Shown here: positions 36,741 to 45,557 of the stretch, piece by piece
Position numbering within the stretch: position 1 is the first letter of the stretch
How the letters are laid out: each line of letters opens with the position of its first letter
Notes under the pieces: generated by a model
Database searches by the model: none
Told to the model about the DNA's origin: nothing
What the model saw: only the letters and a program-made list of their open reading frames with translations
Program-made: the position numbers and the translations under genes
From: Burkholderia cepacia
GTDB lineage: Bacteria > Pseudomonadota > Gammaproteobacteria > Burkholderiales > Burkholderiaceae
NCBI RefSeq assembly: GCF_029962485.1
Contig: NZ_CP073638.1
Location: 744,001-808,000, forward strand
DNA length: 64,000 nt
Reading direction: 5' to 3'

Positions 36741-37358
36741 TTATTCGCCACCTCCGCCGCAATCGACATCGCCGGCGCCCATGTGGTCGAATCCGTAGAG
36801 CATCACGGCCGTCGTGCCACGCGCAGGGTTGCTCGGGCGCGTCGCGAGGCGTTCATCGAGCGCGTCCGACGGATACTGGACGCTCGTATCCATCACGTTG
36901 CCCGGCTGCGACCGCAGTTCGGCTTCGGTCAGCTTGCTCCCCTCCGCGCGCGGCAGCCCGAATGCCTTGCGCACCTCCGCCGCGTTCCACGTCCCCTTCA
37001 GCGTGACCGTGACCATCTGCAGCTCGCCATGCTCCCAGTCCAGGTCGACCTTCGTCGCGAGCGGATGCACGCTGGCCGCGAGCCGCTCGGGGAACGCGGG
37101 GCCTTCGTAGTACGCCTTCGTGTTCTTGCACGCGTCGCCAGTGTTCCGGTACTTCTTCAGCGAGCAATTGAAGCGCTTGTCGCGGTAGCCGAACGTCGTT
37201 TCGACGTAGCAGCCGAATTTCGGCGACGTCATGCGCGGCCATGCACGGATATCGACAGACGGTTTAGGTAGGGTTGCGGCGGTGGTCGCAGGATTCGCCG
37301 CGGCAAGCAGCGGCATGGCCGCGACGAGCACGGCCAAGGCGGATTCTCGGAGTGTCAT
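36741..37358 (-). CDS. secreted protein of unknown function
   Basis: The product is 205 aa with a Sec signal peptide (ALAVLVAAMPLLAAANP). The mature part has four Cys before residue 80 (FGCY, FNCS, DACK), likely two disulfides, and a GGGGE C-terminus; there is a region of alternating charge (VDLDWEHGELQMVTVTLKGTW) suggesting beta structure. I recognise no family. It converges on the MurA paralogue and its start is divergent from the IclR gene. Confidence 0.75.
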   Translation of the reverse strand: MTLRESALAVLVAAMPLLAAANPATTAATLPKPSVDIRAWPRMTSPKFGCYVETTFGYRDKRFNCSLKKYRNTGDACKNTKAYYEGPAFPERLAASVHPLATKVDLDWEHGELQMVTVTLKGTWNAAEVRKAFGLPRAEGSKLTEAELRSQPGNVMDTSVQYPSDALDERLATRPSNPARGTTAVMLYGFDHMGAGDVDCGGGGE

Positions 37359-37424
37359 TGTTCTGTTCCAGTCGGAGCGGCGATTCTAGCGCGAGCGCGG
37401 CTTCGCCAGCGCGGTCGGTCTGCG

Positions 37425-37434
37425 CGATAATCGC
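37425..37434. promoter_or_regulatory. CGATAATCGC box upstream of the IclR gene
   Basis: The core of an 11 bp palindrome GCGATAATCGC, 46 bp upstream of the regulator start. It is identical to two boxes in the hppD-MHS promoter gap, suggesting one regulator for both. Confidence 0.6.
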
Positions 37435-37480
37435 TCAATTCCGAGCGTTCACCGCACACCTGCCTTCCGCTATTCCGACG

Positions 37481-38251
37481 ATGAAAAAGCCCGAACTCGA
37501 CCGACGCGACTGGATTGCCGGCCTCGAAAAAGGCCTGATGATCCTCGAAGCCTTCGACAGCCAGCACGCGCGCATGACGCCCACGCAGGCCGCCGCGCGT
37601 ACGGGCCTCACGCGCACGGCAGCACGGCGCTACCTGCTGACGCTCGAATCGCTCGGCTACGTGTACACCGACGGCAAGCTGTACGGCCTCACGCCGCGCG
37701 TGCTGCGGGTCGGCTGGTCGTACTTCGATTCGGCGCGTCTGCCGCGCACGGTCCAGCCCTATCTGCAGCAACTGAGTGCGTCACTGAACGAATCGGCGTA
37801 CGTCAGCGTGCTCGACGGTTGGGAACTGGTCTTCATCGCACGCAACGGCGTGTCGCGCGTGATGACGACGGGCTTCGTGCTCGGTGCACGCGTGCCGGCG
37901 CCGCTGACGTCGCCGGGTGTCGTGCTGCTCGCCCATCACCCCGATCGCGAAGCCGTGCGCGCGTGGCTCGACGAAACCGCACTGCCCCCATTCACGCCGC
38001 ACACGATCACCAACAAGGCGCGGCTGCTCGAACAGGTCGACCATGCGCGCGACGCCGGTTTCGCCGCGATCGAACAGCAATTGCAGGTCGGCGTACGCGG
38101 CATCGCGGTGCCGCTGAAGAACCGTCAGGGCGAGGTGGTCGCCGCGCTGAGCACGAACATGCCGATCGGCGCGGAGACGGCGGACGCGGCCGTGCGGCGC
38201 GTGCTGCCGCACTTGCAGGAAGCCGCGCTCGCGATGCTCAACGTGCTGTAG
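37481..38251 (+). CDS. IclR-family regulator, PcaR/PobR type
   Basis: The product is 256 aa. The N-terminal winged HTH reads MTPTQAAARTGLTRTAARRYLLTLESLGYV after the family lead-in GLEKGLMILEAFDS. The C-terminal effector domain has NESAYVSVLDGWELVFIARN and QVGVRGIAVPLKNRQGEVVAAL. PcaR/PobR-type members sense aromatic acids and activate catabolic genes. ATG 37481 fits the family N-terminus. The shared CGATAATCGC box makes hppD and the MHS permease candidate targets. Confidence 0.92.
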   Translation: MKKPELDRRDWIAGLEKGLMILEAFDSQHARMTPTQAAARTGLTRTAARRYLLTLESLGYVYTDGKLYGLTPRVLRVGWSYFDSARLPRTVQPYLQQLSASLNESAYVSVLDGWELVFIARNGVSRVMTTGFVLGARVPAPLTSPGVVLLAHHPDREAVRAWLDETALPPFTPHTITNKARLLEQVDHARDAGFAAIEQQLQVGVRGIAVPLKNRQGEVVAALSTNMPIGAETADAAVRRVLPHLQEAALAMLNVL

Positions 38252-38275
38252 CGCGAGGCAGTTTCACCCTCACCT

Positions 38276-40576
38276 TCACCCGATCCGCCACCACCGCGGC
38301 AGCAAGTCGCGCACTTCGCGCCTGCGATAACGGTCGTCGATCAGGTGCACGACGCCTTCGTCGTGCTCGGTGCGGATCACCCGCCCGGCCGCCTGCACGA
38401 CCTTCTGCAAGCCCGGATACAGGTACATATAGTCGTAGCCGTTGCCGAAACGCGCCTCCATCGCGCGCCGCATCTGCTCGTTGACGTCGTTGACCTGCGG
38501 CAGCCCGAGCGTCGCGATGAAGGCGCCGATCAGTCGCTCGCCGACCAGGTCCACGCCTTCCGAAAACGCCCCGCCCAGCACCGCGAAACCGACCCCGCGC
38601 CCGCCCGCGTCGAAGCGCGCGAGAAACGCGTCGCGCTCGCTTTCGGCCATCCCGGGCGCCTGCGCCCAGACGGGCACGTCCGGATGGCGTGTCTGCATCA
38701 GCGCAACCACGCGCCCCAGGTAATCGAAGCTGCTCAGGAAGCCGAGGTAGTTGCCGGGCCGCGTCGCGTATTGCGCGGCGATCAGGTCGACGATCGGTTC
38801 GAGCGACCGGTCGCGGTCGCGCCAGCGTGTCGACACGTGACTCGCGACGCGCACGGTCAGTTGCTCGGCGCGGAACGGCCCGTCGACGTCGAGCCAGCCC
38901 GTATCGCCGGGCAGCCCGAGCGTGTCGCGATAGAAATGGAACGGGCTCAGCGTGCCCGAGAACAGCACGGTCGCGCGTGAGGCTTCGTAACGCGGCGCCA
39001 GGAAGCCGGCCGGTATCACGTTGCGCACGCACAGCGTCGACTGAATGCGGCGCCGGCGGCTCGCCGACGCGACACCGTCGAGCGCCGGCTGGCGCGGCAT
39101 CGGTTCGCCATGGAGTGTCGCGTCGAAGATCGATGCGCTGTCGAAGGCTTCGGCGAGCACGCCGAACTGGATCGCCTCGAAATGAAACCGCAGCAGCGCG
39201 TCGCCGTTCGTGCGGGGCGCGTCGGTCAGGTGCTCGCCGATTGCCGCGACGAGGTTCTGCACGGCCGACACGATCGGGCCCGGCACGTCCGGGTACGCCG
39301 CATAGCGCTCGGCCTGCGAGCGATTGACCGTGCCCCACGCGCGGGCGAGCCGGTCGAATGCCTTGCGCAGCGCCGCCGGCGCGGCTTCGCGCGCAGCCGC
39401 GAACGCGAACGGATCGAGCGATGCGCTGTACATCTTGCGTGCGCGGTCGAGCAGGTTGTGCGCTTCGTCGACGAGGACACCGACGCGCCACTGGTTCTGC
39501 TGCGCGAGCGTGTGCAGCATCGCGCTACCGTCGTAGTAGTAGTTGTAGTCGCCGATCATCATGTCCGACCAGCGCGCGAGTTCCTGCGACAGGTAGTACG
39601 GACAGACGTCGTGCGCGAGCGCGGCCGTGCGCACGGTATCGCGATCGAGCAGACCGGCCTCGATCGCCGCGTCGCGCGCGGCCGGCAGTCGGTCGTAGAA
39701 GCCTTTCGCGAGCGGGCACGATTCGCCATGGCATGCGCTGTCCGGATGCTCGCACGCCTTGTCGCGCGCGACGAGTTCCAGCACGCGCAGCGGCAGCGCG
39801 GGTGTGCCGGCGCCGAGCGTCGTCGCCGCTTCGAGCGCGAGCGCACGGCCGGGCGTTTTCGCGGTCAGGAAGAAGACGTGGTCGAGTTCGCCCTCGCCGC
39901 ACGCCTTCAGCAGCGGAAACACGGTGCCGAGCGTCTTGCCGATGCCGGTCGGCGCCTGCGCCATCAGGCAGCGCTCGTCGCGTGCCGCGCGATAGACCGA
40001 GACCGCCAGCTCGCGCTGGCCGCTGCGGAACTGCCCGTGCGGAAATGCGAGCGCGCGCAGCGCTGCGTCACGTGCCGCGCGATGGGCCGTTTCGCGCTCG
40101 GCCCAGCCGACGAAGCACGCGCACTGCTCGGCGAAGAACGTCGCGAGCGTGTCCGCATCCAGCGTTTCCGTCAGCACGGTCTCGCGTTCGGACACGATGT
40201 CGAAATACACGAGCGCGACGTCGATTTCCTTGAGACCGCGCGCGTCGCACATCAGGTGCGCATAGACCTTCGCCTGCGCCCAGTGCAGCGCGCGATGATT
40301 GTCCGGCATCGCGTCGAGGCTGCCACGATAGGTCTTGATTTCCTCGACGCGGTTCGCGACGGGGTCATAGCCGTCCGCGCGGCCGCGCACGGTGAGCGTG
40401 CCCCAGGTGCCCGTCAGCGCAATCTCGGTTTCGTAGCGTGCGCCGCGTTTCGACGTGACCGCACCGTGGCCGGCGATGCCTTCGAGCGCGGTCGGCGCGG
40501 GCGTGAAGCGCAGGTCGAGATCGCCGCGCCGCGCGGTGAATTCGCACATTGCCCGCACCGCGACGACATAGCTCAT
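38276..40576 (-). CDS. DinG/XPD-like Fe-S helicase with N-terminal PD-(D/E)XK nuclease
   Basis: The product is 766 aa. The N-terminal 170 residues carry a nuclease signature: D69 (RGRADGYD), E79-x-K81 (EEIKT) and Q102 (QAKVYAHL). The helicase part has Walker A APTGIGKT at 208-215, four Fe-S cysteines (C275, C282, C287, C325), DEAH at 370-373 and a C-terminal motif VI region (QAAGRVIRTEHDEG). It belongs to 5'-3' superfamily 2 helicases. It overlaps the FAN1-type gene by ATGA and so is its operon partner. The two should act together on crosslinks or flaps. Confidence 0.92.
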   Translation of the reverse strand: MSYVVAVRAMCEFTARRGDLDLRFTPAPTALEGIAGHGAVTSKRGARYETEIALTGTWGTLTVRGRADGYDPVANRVEEIKTYRGSLDAMPDNHRALHWAQAKVYAHLMCDARGLKEIDVALVYFDIVSERETVLTETLDADTLATFFAEQCACFVGWAERETAHRAARDAALRALAFPHGQFRSGQRELAVSVYRAARDERCLMAQAPTGIGKTLGTVFPLLKACGEGELDHVFFLTAKTPGRALALEAATTLGAGTPALPLRVLELVARDKACEHPDSACHGESCPLAKGFYDRLPAARDAAIEAGLLDRDTVRTAALAHDVCPYYLSQELARWSDMMIGDYNYYYDGSAMLHTLAQQNQWRVGVLVDEAHNLLDRARKMYSASLDPFAFAAAREAAPAALRKAFDRLARAWGTVNRSQAERYAAYPDVPGPIVSAVQNLVAAIGEHLTDAPRTNGDALLRFHFEAIQFGVLAEAFDSASIFDATLHGEPMPRQPALDGVASASRRRRIQSTLCVRNVIPAGFLAPRYEASRATVLFSGTLSPFHFYRDTLGLPGDTGWLDVDGPFRAEQLTVRVASHVSTRWRDRDRSLEPIVDLIAAQYATRPGNYLGFLSSFDYLGRVVALMQTRHPDVPVWAQAPGMAESERDAFLARFDAGGRGVGFAVLGGAFSEGVDLVGERLIGAFIATLGLPQVNDVNEQMRRAMEARFGNGYDYMYLYPGLQKVVQAAGRVIRTEHDEGVVHLIDDRYRRREVRDLLPRWWRIG

Positions 40577-42267
40577 GCGGACAACCCCGCCGCTTCGGCG
40601 TGTGCCAGGCCGTCGACGGCCCATTCGACGTCGACGACGCGCACCGGTATGCCGTGGGCGACGCAGTATGCGAGCCAGCGCGTCTGGTTGTCCTGCAGCC
40701 GGTCGCCGGGGCCCTTGACCTCGATCAGCTCGTAACGGCGCTCATCAGGCCAAAAACGGATGAGATCGGGCAGCCCCGAACGGTTGCTGCGGATATCCGC
40801 GAGCAGGCGCGTGAACCACAGCCGCAAGTGCTCGGGCGGCAGGCACGCGAGCGCTTCGTCGAGCAGCGCGTCGGTCAGCACACCCCAGAACACGAACGGC
40901 GACTGCAGCCCGGCCTTCGTCGCGAAATGCCGGCGGATCGTGTCGCGGTACGCGCCCGAATCGAGCTGTGCGAAACACGCGTCGAATGCGTCCGCGCGGC
41001 GCGCGGCGAAATCGGGTGCGTGCAGGTCGGCCGGACCGCGCTGGAACGGGTGGAAGAACGCGCCGGGCACGGTTGCGAACACCGGTTCCCAGCACAACAG
41101 GCCGAATAGTGAATTGATCAGCGTGTTTTCGACGTAATGGACCGGTGACGCCGGTTGCGCGAGATGGTCGCGCACCGCGAATTCGACGCTGACGAATGCG
41201 TCGGGACGCGTGAGCACGAGTGTTTCGCGCGGTGCGCCGGCCGCTGCGGCCGCACGTTCGACGCGCTGGCCGGCGCGGCGCTGCAGGCGCGGCAGCATGC
41301 GCTCGACGCGCTGGCGTTCCTCGTCGCTCTCGAAGCCGCCGCGCGCGTCGAGCGCCAGCACGAGCGCGTCGTCGTCGCGCCCGCAGCGCTCGAGCACGCG
41401 GATGCGCCGGTGGCGGCTGCCGGGCCACGCACTGCGTGTATATGCGTCGAGCGCGGTATCCCAGTCGGCGCGGCGCTCGCAGGTCTGGCCGAGCGCGAAC
41501 AGCAGCTTCGCGCGACGCGTCGCGAGCCATGGCTGCCCGCAGCCCACGGCGTCGATTGCGCGCATCAGGTCGTCGAACGGCAGGTCGTCGGGCCACGCAT
41601 CGAGCGCGTCGCGGCACATCTGCAGCGCGAGATACGCATCGACGTCGCCGCGCTGCTGGAACGCGCGCGACGACGGTGCGATCGGCACGCTTTCGTACTG
41701 GAACACGCCGAGATCGGCGAGCACGAACTCGCTCCAGTCCTGATGGAGATTGCCGAAGAACATCAGCCGCAGCCGGTCGCACAGCGCGCCGACCGTCACG
41801 CGCAACACGCGGTCGCCGGCCTGCGCGCACCACGCGTCGAGCGGCTGCGCGGTGTCGTGCCCGGGGCGCAGCCGTTCGAGCCATTCGGGCTTGCGCTCGC
41901 CGGCATGGGCGGCAAGCGACGGGAAAATGTGCAGCAGATCGGCCTTGGTCGACAACGCGAACAGCTCGTCGAGCGTAAGCGCGGGCGCCGGATCGACCCA
42001 GCCGAGTTCGACGAGCGGCGTGACCGCGTCGAGCGTGCTGCCGATTTCCTCGTACACGAGCTTGCTTGCGCGGAAATCGGACCCGCTGCGCATCAGCATC
42101 CGCACGAGCAGCGCGCGCGACGGCTGCGGCAGCGTCGCGAACTGCCGGACGAACGCGTGCTCGTGCGCGTCGAACAGGTCGTCGTAACGCTCGCCGAGCC
42201 AGGCCAGCGCGCGTTCGAAATTGGTCAAGTAGTAAAACGCCGGGGGCGTCGGCGAAGCAGGTGTCAC
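40573..42267 (-). CDS. FAN1-type VRR-NUC structure-specific nuclease
   Basis: The product is 564 aa. The C-terminal 90 residues are a VRR-NUC domain with GLPDLIRFW, the catalytic IEVKGPGDRLQDNQ and a downstream Gln, matching eukaryotic FAN1, an interstrand-crosslink repair nuclease. The N-terminal 350 residues are the helical SAP/TPR-like part (FYYLTNFERALAWLGERYDDLF at the start). The start is GTG at 42267; the family N-terminus begins right after it and no better codon exists. A perfect LexA box lies 12 bp upstream. It is the first gene of a two-gene operon. Confidence 0.92.
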   Translation of the reverse strand: MTPASPTPPAFYYLTNFERALAWLGERYDDLFDAHEHAFVRQFATLPQPSRALLVRMLMRSGSDFRASKLVYEEIGSTLDAVTPLVELGWVDPAPALTLDELFALSTKADLLHIFPSLAAHAGERKPEWLERLRPGHDTAQPLDAWCAQAGDRVLRVTVGALCDRLRLMFFGNLHQDWSEFVLADLGVFQYESVPIAPSSRAFQQRGDVDAYLALQMCRDALDAWPDDLPFDDLMRAIDAVGCGQPWLATRRAKLLFALGQTCERRADWDTALDAYTRSAWPGSRHRRIRVLERCGRDDDALVLALDARGGFESDEERQRVERMLPRLQRRAGQRVERAAAAAGAPRETLVLTRPDAFVSVEFAVRDHLAQPASPVHYVENTLINSLFGLLCWEPVFATVPGAFFHPFQRGPADLHAPDFAARRADAFDACFAQLDSGAYRDTIRRHFATKAGLQSPFVFWGVLTDALLDEALACLPPEHLRLWFTRLLADIRSNRSGLPDLIRFWPDERRYELIEVKGPGDRLQDNQTRWLAYCVAHGIPVRVVDVEWAVDGLAHAEAAGLSA

Positions 42268-42279
42268 GGAGATCGATCA

Positions 42280-42295
42280 CTGTACGTTTGTACAG
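42280..42295 (-). promoter_or_regulatory. LexA (SOS) box of the FAN1-helicase operon
   Basis: CTGTACGTTTGTACAG matches CTGT-N8-ACAG exactly, with 6 bp perfect arms. It lies 12 bp in front of the GTG start, so LexA binding would cover the promoter or transcription start. This predicts DNA-damage induction. Confidence 0.85.
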
Positions 42296-42363
42296 GTCGG
42301 AATCATATCAAATGTGACGGGACATGCCGCGTGCGACATCTGCCCTCTGCCACCCGGCCGCGG

Positions 42364-43242
42364 TCAAAACTGGTAATTCACCGACATGTCGAACACGCCG
42401 TTGGTCGACTGCTGCGTGATCGGGCTGCGCGCGGCGCGGCCGACGAGCTGCTCGATGGCGCCGTCGATCGTGACGAACCAGTGCTTGTTCACGAACCAAG
42501 CCATCGTCACCCCCGCGCCGAACGACTTGATCCCGGCCCCCGACGAATAGGCGGGCAGCCCCGAGCGCGCGGCGGCGCCCTGGCTCACGCCGAACCAGCT
42601 GTTCATGTAGCGCGAATCGGCGAACGACACGGTCGGCCCCGCGAACCAGAAGAAATGCTCGTTGCTGCCCGGCAGCGGCATGTACGCGGAGAAATCGCCG
42701 ACCCAGCCGTTCGAGCCGCCGATGCTGCGCCGGATATCCGCGCGCAGCACGAGCGGAAATTCCTTCGAGATCACGTAATCGGCCGCCAGTTTCATCACCG
42801 GCGCCGCATTGATGTTGTCGAGGCCGTTCAGGTGCTCGGTATCGTCGGCCGAACGACGCCCGAGGTCATAGCCGACGGACAGGCTCACGCGCCAGTTCGG
42901 CCCGCGCAGCACGTTCGCGCCGAGCCCCTCGCCTGTCGACAGGAAGAACAGGTCGCGATAGCGGATATCCAGATTCGGGCCGCCCAGCACGCGATAACGG
43001 TCGGAGCCCGCATAGCGCGGCTGCAGCGTCATCGCGGCGCCCACGCTGATATCCCAGGTGGAAATGTTCGGGTCGTACAGTTTTTCGAGCGGCACGCCCG
43101 CGGAGTATTGCCACTCGCCGAGCGGCGAAGGCGTCTGGGCCGACGCGTCGCGGGCGCCGGCCGCCGTAAGCGCCGCGCAGGCCGACAGGCCGGATACGAA
43201 CCGGCGTGCGCCGGGTGACAGCAACGGGCGAGCAACAGTCAT
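42364..43242 (-). CDS. MipA/OmpV-family outer-membrane protein
   Basis: The product is 292 aa from ATG 43242 with a GGAGACGC site. A signal peptide ends near AGARDASAQ. The mature part is beta-barrel-like with alternating aromatic residues, motifs LQPRYAGSDRYRVLGGPNLDIRYRD and GAGVTMAWFVNKHWFVTIDGA, and ends in the outer-membrane C-terminal Phe (VNYQF). Family members scaffold MltA or act as OmpV-like proteins. The function here is unknown. No partner genes are adjacent. Confidence 0.88.
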   Translation of the reverse strand: MTVARPLLSPGARRFVSGLSACAALTAAGARDASAQTPSPLGEWQYSAGVPLEKLYDPNISTWDISVGAAMTLQPRYAGSDRYRVLGGPNLDIRYRDLFFLSTGEGLGANVLRGPNWRVSLSVGYDLGRRSADDTEHLNGLDNINAAPVMKLAADYVISKEFPLVLRADIRRSIGGSNGWVGDFSAYMPLPGSNEHFFWFAGPTVSFADSRYMNSWFGVSQGAAARSGLPAYSSGAGIKSFGAGVTMAWFVNKHWFVTIDGAIEQLVGRAARSPITQQSTNGVFDMSVNYQF

Positions 43243-43447
43243 CAAGGCGTCTCCGTCGGTTGCGCGAAACGAACCTGAAGGAAAGCGCGTCGCGCCGCTT
43301 CGGCTGCAGCGGCTGGCAGCCGGTGGCGCGAACGTAGCGTGCGCTGAATTAACGGACATCCTACGCGACGCGCGCGCGGACGCAAAGCGCCCGCCGCGCG
43401 CGGGCACTTTGCCGCCCTTCGGAATGAATGGGAGAAGCGTTGCCGAA

Positions 43448-43759
43448 TCAGAAACGCTCGACGTGATAGTCGCCGGCGAGCGCGGCCGGACTGCGCGACG
43501 ACATCATCCGCGAGAAGCCGTCGGCGAGCCGGCCGAGCGCCAGCTGCTTCTGGCTGGCGTCCCAGTGCGTATACGTGTCGTACGCGGCATCGTCGAACGA
43601 GACGGTGACGGCAACCGGGTGGCCGCTCGCGCGAAAGCCGATCTGCAGCACGCCGCCCGGCAATTCCTCGATGTGATAGCGCAGCGAGCGCGATTCGAAA
43701 TAGCGGCCCAGCACCTGAGCGATCGCGCGCTTGTCGGGTGATTGAACGTGGATGTCCAT
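43448..43759 (-). CDS. small cytoplasmic protein of unknown function
   Basis: The product is 103 aa with a strong AAGGAGG site. It has a compact alpha/beta look (RAIAQVLGRYFESRSLRYHIEELPGGVLQIGF) without signal or membrane segment. I do not recognise a family. It lies 14 bp downstream of a proline-rich small gene on the same strand, and the pair is probably co-transcribed at the edge of a stress-protein cluster. Confidence 0.7.
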   Translation of the reverse strand: MDIHVQSPDKRAIAQVLGRYFESRSLRYHIEELPGGVLQIGFRASGHPVAVTVSFDDAAYDTYTHWDASQKQLALGRLADGFSRMMSSRSPAALAGDYHVERF

Positions 43760-43773
43760 GAGGGTCCTCCTTT

Positions 43774-43971
43774 TCAGTATTCGCGCGGCCGGTGGTAGCG
43801 CACCGCTTGGCCCAGCATCCGTATCGGCGGCGGATGCGACGGCGGGTCGCCCTGCGGCAGCCCGTCGGGCACGGGCGGATCGACCGGATCGTCATGTCCG
43901 GGCGGGTCCGGGTCCGGGTCGACGTCGGGTGTCGTCGGTTCGGGGCGGTGCAGCATGGATGGCGTCTTCAT
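43774..43971 (-). CDS. proline/aspartate-rich small protein
   Basis: The product is 65 aa, almost all Pro, Asp, Gly and His in the middle (DVDPDPDPPGHDDPVDPPVPDG) and basic at the C-terminus. It has an AGGAGTGAC ribosome site, which is the main support for it being real. It is predicted disordered, possibly metal-binding. No family recognised. It precedes the 103 aa gene by 14 bp. Confidence 0.55.
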   Translation of the reverse strand: MKTPSMLHRPEPTTPDVDPDPDPPGHDDPVDPPVPDGLPQGDPPSHPPPIRMLGQAVRYHRPREY

Positions 43972-44061
43972 GTCACTCCTGCGCGACGGCGCGCGCCTCT
44001 CGATGGCGCTGCGACCGCGCGCAAGCGGCGTGCCTGCTCGTGTTCCACGCGCGCAGCACGG

Positions 44062-44361
44062 TCAGTCGTCGTAGGCCGCCATCACCAGCCACATCCTGCG
44101 TCCTTCCGTGGTCAGCCGCACCGCGAGTGCGAACGGATCGGACGGCGCGCATTGCGCGACGAGCGCCTGCTGCGCGCGCTCGGGCCCGTCGTAGACGAGG
44201 TCGTTCAGCTCGCGTACCTCGTCCTTGCCGTCGAACATGCGCCGCTCGGGCCGATAGACCAGCGATTCGCGTTTCCACGCGTCGAATCGCGCGTGCACGC
44301 TGGCGAATTCGCCGCCGCATACGTTCGCGTCGTAACGTATCCTTTCCCTGGATGCATTCAT
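44062..44361 (-). CDS. small protein of unknown function
   Basis: The product is 99 aa with acidic and aromatic residues spread through it (RFDAWKRESLVYRPERRMFDGKDEVRELNDLVYDGPERA). A GAGGA site precedes the ATG at 44361; a GTG just before it is an alternative. There is no signal peptide or membrane segment. No family recognised. It is divergent from the SDPPA-motif gene at 44505. Confidence 0.65.
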   Translation of the reverse strand: MNASRERIRYDANVCGGEFASVHARFDAWKRESLVYRPERRMFDGKDEVRELNDLVYDGPERAQQALVAQCAPSDPFALAVRLTTEGRRMWLVMAAYDD

Positions 44362-44504
44362 CACGATGTCCTCTTGTCCACGCGGACGGCGCGCGACTCA
44401 TGTCCCGCGTGCCCGTCCGGCTTCTCCGGCGCGCAAGCGTCGTGCCGCCGGCACGTCACGGGCACGGCGCTTGCGCGTACATCGACGACCAAGGAGGTTC
44501 GACC

Positions 44505-44753
44505 ATGACCGCTTACGCCACCGGCCGCCACGACGCCGTGTCACCGGCTGCCGGACTGTTCCGTCTCGCCACGTCACGCCCGCCGTCCGAAGATAAGACG
44601 GAAGAGCGTATCGACGAAGGGCTCGAAGAGACGTTTCCGGCCAGCGATCCGCCCGCCGTCGGCGGCGCGACCCGCATCGACCCCGCCAAACCGTCCGGCG
44701 AGCATGAACGTCGCAAGCCGCAGGACCCTTCCCCGCCCCGCGATCACGGCTGA
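44505..44753 (+). CDS. small acidic SDPPA-motif protein
   Basis: The product is 82 aa behind a perfect AAGGAGG site. It is hydrophilic and probably disordered. The centre reads RIDEGLEETFPASDPPAVG, a motif I associate with short proteins in rhizobia and Burkholderia of unknown role. The C-terminus is charged (EHERRKPQDPS). It sits in a run of stress-type genes. Confidence 0.72.
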   Translation: MTAYATGRHDAVSPAAGLFRLATSRPPSEDKTEERIDEGLEETFPASDPPAVGGATRIDPAKPSGEHERRKPQDPSPPRDHG

Positions 44754-44818
44754 CGGCGGCACCCGGCTCGACCTGCGCGGCGGCGCATCGGCGGGCCGGA
44801 CCCATTCGGAGTGATCTG

Positions 44819-44938
44819 ATGAAACGCCTTGAACGCAGATGGCATGAAATCAGCGGCGCCGCCGGCGTCGCCGCACTGGCCGCCATCGAGAGCGCAGTGG
44901 TGCTGGCAATCGTCGTCATGACGGGCATCGGCCACTGA
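44819..44938 (+). CDS. 39 aa single-span membrane peptide
   Basis: A short frame, ATG 44819 to TGA 44936-44938, with GGAGTG 6 bp upstream. The product starts KRLERRWHEISG and continues into a hydrophobic helix (VAALAAIESAVVLAIVVMTGIG), giving a basic N-terminus and one membrane span. This is the architecture of regulatory or stress-induced membrane peptides. It lies between the SDPPA-motif gene and the CBS gene. Confidence 0.55.
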   Translation: MKRLERRWHEISGAAGVAALAAIESAVVLAIVVMTGIGH

Positions 44939-45092
44939 CATCCCGCACCGCCCGTGCGCGGCAGCCGCCGTGGAAGATGTACAAGCGGGCTGGCAATTTT
45001 CTCCGTCGCCCGGCCGTCGAGGCCCGGTGCATGCGGAGCGTGCGCGGCACGACATCTGCTCCCGATTCGTCTCGCTCACGAAGGAGGCGTTC

Positions 45093-45557
45093 ATGTATCG
45101 CGTCAACGAGATCATGTCGCGCGATGTGGTGTGCGTCGCGCCGACCGACACGATTCGCCATGCGGCCGAACTGATGCAGCGCTTCGACATCGGCGTGCTG
45201 CCCGTTTGCGACGGCACGGAACTCGTCGCGATCGTCACCGACCGCGACCTCGCGGTGCGCGGGGTGTCGCACGGCCATCCGTTCGATACACCGGTGCGGG
45301 CCGTGGCATCCGCACCCGTGCAGTGGTGTGTCGAGGACGACGGCGTCGGCGACGTCCAGCAGCGGATGGCCGACGTGCAACTGCATCGCTTGCCGGTGCT
45401 CGATCGCGACCGGCGGCTGGTCGGGATCGTGTCCCTCGGTGACATCGCGACGCGCGCGGGCGGCCCCGAACGCGACGAGCTGGCCAATACACTCGAGGAC
45501 GTGTCGCTGCCGCGCCGGCGCTGGCCACCAGCAGCTTCGACAGGAGATGATCGATGA
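45093..45557 (+). CDS. tandem CBS-domain protein
   Basis: The product is 154 aa with two CBS motifs: VNEIMSRDVVCVAPTDTIRHAAELMQRFDIGVLPVCDG, then the VQQRMADVQLHRLPVLDRDRRLVGIVSLGDIA repeat. Stand-alone CBS pairs bind adenosyl ligands and sense energy or redox state. The AAGGAGG site is strong. It overlaps the PRC-barrel gene by ATGA, so the two are coupled. Confidence 0.93.
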   Translation: MYRVNEIMSRDVVCVAPTDTIRHAAELMQRFDIGVLPVCDGTELVAIVTDRDLAVRGVSHGHPFDTPVRAVASAPVQWCVEDDGVGDVQQRMADVQLHRLPVLDRDRRLVGIVSLGDIATRAGGPERDELANTLEDVSLPRRRWPPAASTGDDR

